Assembly (NCBI GenBank): GCA_050084985.1
Contig: JBITNC010000001.1
Span: forward strand, 144,274,001-144,338,000
Length of the DNA stretch: 64,000 nucleotides
From: Nageia nagi
Taxonomy: Eukaryota; Pinophyta
Direction: 5' to 3'
The notes beneath the pieces are model-generated. The model searched no databases, was not told the origin of the DNA, and worked only from the letters and a program-made list of their open reading frames with translations. Below, in pieces: positions 62,445 through 64,000 of the stretch. A program made the translations under genes and the position numbers. Numbering within the stretch: the stretch's first letter is position 1; each line of letters starts with the position of its first letter.

Positions 62445-63290
62445 CACAAAAAAATTATAAGACAACAAGGCCATAACATGCAAAACATTAGAATTTGGAA
62501 ATCTTTAAAATAGTCTTTCCAAATTTGTATGTCATGATATTTTGTATATCATGATATTTTTTCTTACTCTACCAAGCCAACATGTGCACTAACTTACCTC
62601 ATACATTTTGTATGTCATGATATTCTTTCACATTCTTTTTAGTTTATTTGTACTCATTAGTACATTAGGCATATAAGGTTTTACAATGATAGAAAATAGT
62701 TAGTTCATTCCTTAGATCTACAAGAATGTCAGTATTAGCTTTGGGTTGTATAGGGGAAATTTGTTAAAAATAAGGTTCTTTTAGATATTACAAAGTCATG
62801 TGATTATTTTTAAACATACATTACACTTTTATATACTTCATAACTAAAAAAATAATCACATAGAAATATTCACATATATACATAAAAATAATCAAATATA
62901 AAATTATTACCAAAGAATAGCTTTTTCATTCATCTTCTAATTCTTTTAGAACTTTTGCTTCTTTTCACATGAATAATAGACTTTGAAACTTAGATCTAGA
63001 CAAAGAGGGTCTTTTCAACCTAGTTTGTTCCTTAAGTATTATATCTTTTCAAACTAATGATAATTTTCCACCATATTTTTGGAATAGAACTTAAATATCC
63101 TCTATTAGATCATCATTTTCAATGTTGTATGTATACTAAAACCTTGTAATACACTAGCATACTAAATCTGATATGTGGCAATCAAGATCATCGAAGCTCT
63201 ATAATATATCAATAACATCATAATTAAATGTGGCCAAGTCTATCTCTTTGTAAAGATATGATTTCTCTTGTTCTTGTTAAAATTCACTAA
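62445..63290. other. No gene seen
   Basis: AT-rich. GTATGTCATGATATT-type blocks recur near 62528, 62549 and 62608. On minus the part 62950-63290 may be linker following the protease at 63330-63510, but I see no firm motif. Confidence 0.35.
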
Positions 63291-63329
63291 TAAGAATCAT
63301 ATTTCGTTGATAAACTCAATTTAAGATTA

Positions 63330-63510
63330 ATTATTAGCTTTAATATTGATATTTTTTATTTCATGCTCATATTTTAGACATGTATGCAATGATGATAAAA
63401 TAGCCTTCATAGTATAAATACAAGGTATACCTAATAATAAATTATATTAAAGATAATCTTGAGATACATAACACTTGATATTGATAATATTAGGTCTTAC
63501 CTCAGTGGAC
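63330..63510 (-). pseudogene. Gypsy retropepsin C-terminal end
   Basis: The minus strand reads EVRPNIINIKCYVSQDYL, a stop, then YNLLLGIPCIYTMKAILSSL and HTCLKYEHE. YNLLLGxPxI...KAI-S-LH is the conserved end of the aspartic protease in Tat/Ogre and related plant gypsy elements (usually YNLLLGRPWIH). The active-site Asp should lie upstream, above 63510, but that part is too decayed. It belongs to an element running off the right edge. Confidence 0.75.
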
Positions 63511-63514
63511 AATG

Positions 63515-64000
63515 TTACTAATCAAATTTCTTAATATTATTAAAAGTTATTCATTCTAATGTTATATATCTATATATTATTCATCATTTATTGGAATCTT
63601 TGCTAGAAAGAACGTAGATAGATATTCACATCAAATCTAATATCCACTAGAAATATTTGTGTTGACCTTATAAAAAGTTTTACTTTCATATATAATGTTA
63701 AATTATTTTTGATAAAATCCTCACTAGAAATTTCTTTATCCTTAAAACTAATCATATTTATTTGAGTATAAGATCATAGCATTTCAAAAAATTACTAGCA
63801 AAAATATTTACATCTAATTGAGTATTTTTCTATGCATCCCACAAAGCATCCTAATGAGCATAAAAAAATTGCATCAATTCAAATTTTTTTTTTTTATAGT
63901 CCAGATTTGATATTCAAGATCATATGCATGAGGATCCTTATCAAACTCATGTATTTATCCTATCAATGGATGAATGGGTACTTAGGATATTTACTTTCAT
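63515..64000. other. Probable gag-protease remnant at right edge
   Basis: AT-rich, with no readable domain. By position it would encode the upstream protease and gag of the minus-strand element whose protease end is at 63330-63510. Confidence 0.3.

Overview
The window is nuclear DNA of a land plant with a large, transposon-packed genome. It is strongly AT-rich, shows no bacterial-type operons, and almost every recognisable coding stretch is a decayed retroelement. Several of the gypsy domains look most like those I know from gymnosperms, so a conifer-like or other large-genome seed plant is my guess; the sequence alone does not prove it. I see no intact host gene, rRNA, CRISPR array or full tRNA. 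Most internal stops sit where related proteins have Gln or Trp, as expected from long-term C-to-T decay of methylated DNA.

Left part (1-20.2 kb). A minus-strand Ty3/gypsy element (RT at 7.2-7.35 kb, integrase C-terminus at 3.5-3.87 kb, accessory ORF at 0.9-2.7 kb) was split by LARD-A, a non-autonomous LTR element that has since lost its 3' end. A plant-mobile-domain (PMD) pseudogene lies at 8.4-10.3 kb on plus. A second minus-strand gypsy has a 647-bp LTR (13.34-13.99 kb), a PBS and a gag (11.2-13.2 kb). LARD-B (15.97-19.96 kb, plus) is a structurally complete relative of LARD-A that sits inside a LINE fragment. LARD-B carries an antisense, intronless piece of a tRNA adenosine-34 deaminase (TAD2/ADAT2) gene, a case of gene capture.

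Middle part (20.2-42.2 kb). AT-rich DNA is followed by a plus-strand LINE RT C-terminus (22.9-24.1 kb), a 333-bp tandem repeat (24.5-25.1 kb) and a long blank. A GC-richer island at 30.3-32.9 kb holds a DUF4283-type fragment followed by an intronless SPT5-like pseudogene. Two direct 2.49-kb copies of a minus-strand gypsy fragment (33.0 and 39.7 kb) flank a plus-strand gag relic (36.9-39.3 kb).

Right part (42.2-64 kb). A minus-strand Tat/Ogre-like gypsy (43.2-51.7 kb) runs LTR, gag, protease, G-patch-like linker, then an in-frame jump straight to the integrase C-terminus, with the RT-RNaseH-integrase core missing; a 370-codon accessory frame follows. Next to it lies an element with LTRs of about 3.3-3.4 kb around only 1.5 kb of non-coding interior (51.7-59.9 kb). 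A second copy of the plus-strand gag relic (59.9-62.4 kb) and a protease end from another minus-strand gypsy (63.3-63.6 kb) close the window.

The most interesting features are the LARD family with a captured RNA-editing gene, the in-frame deleted Tat-like element with its accessory ORF, the giant-LTR element with a tRNA-like segment in its LTRs, and the SPT5 retrocopy.
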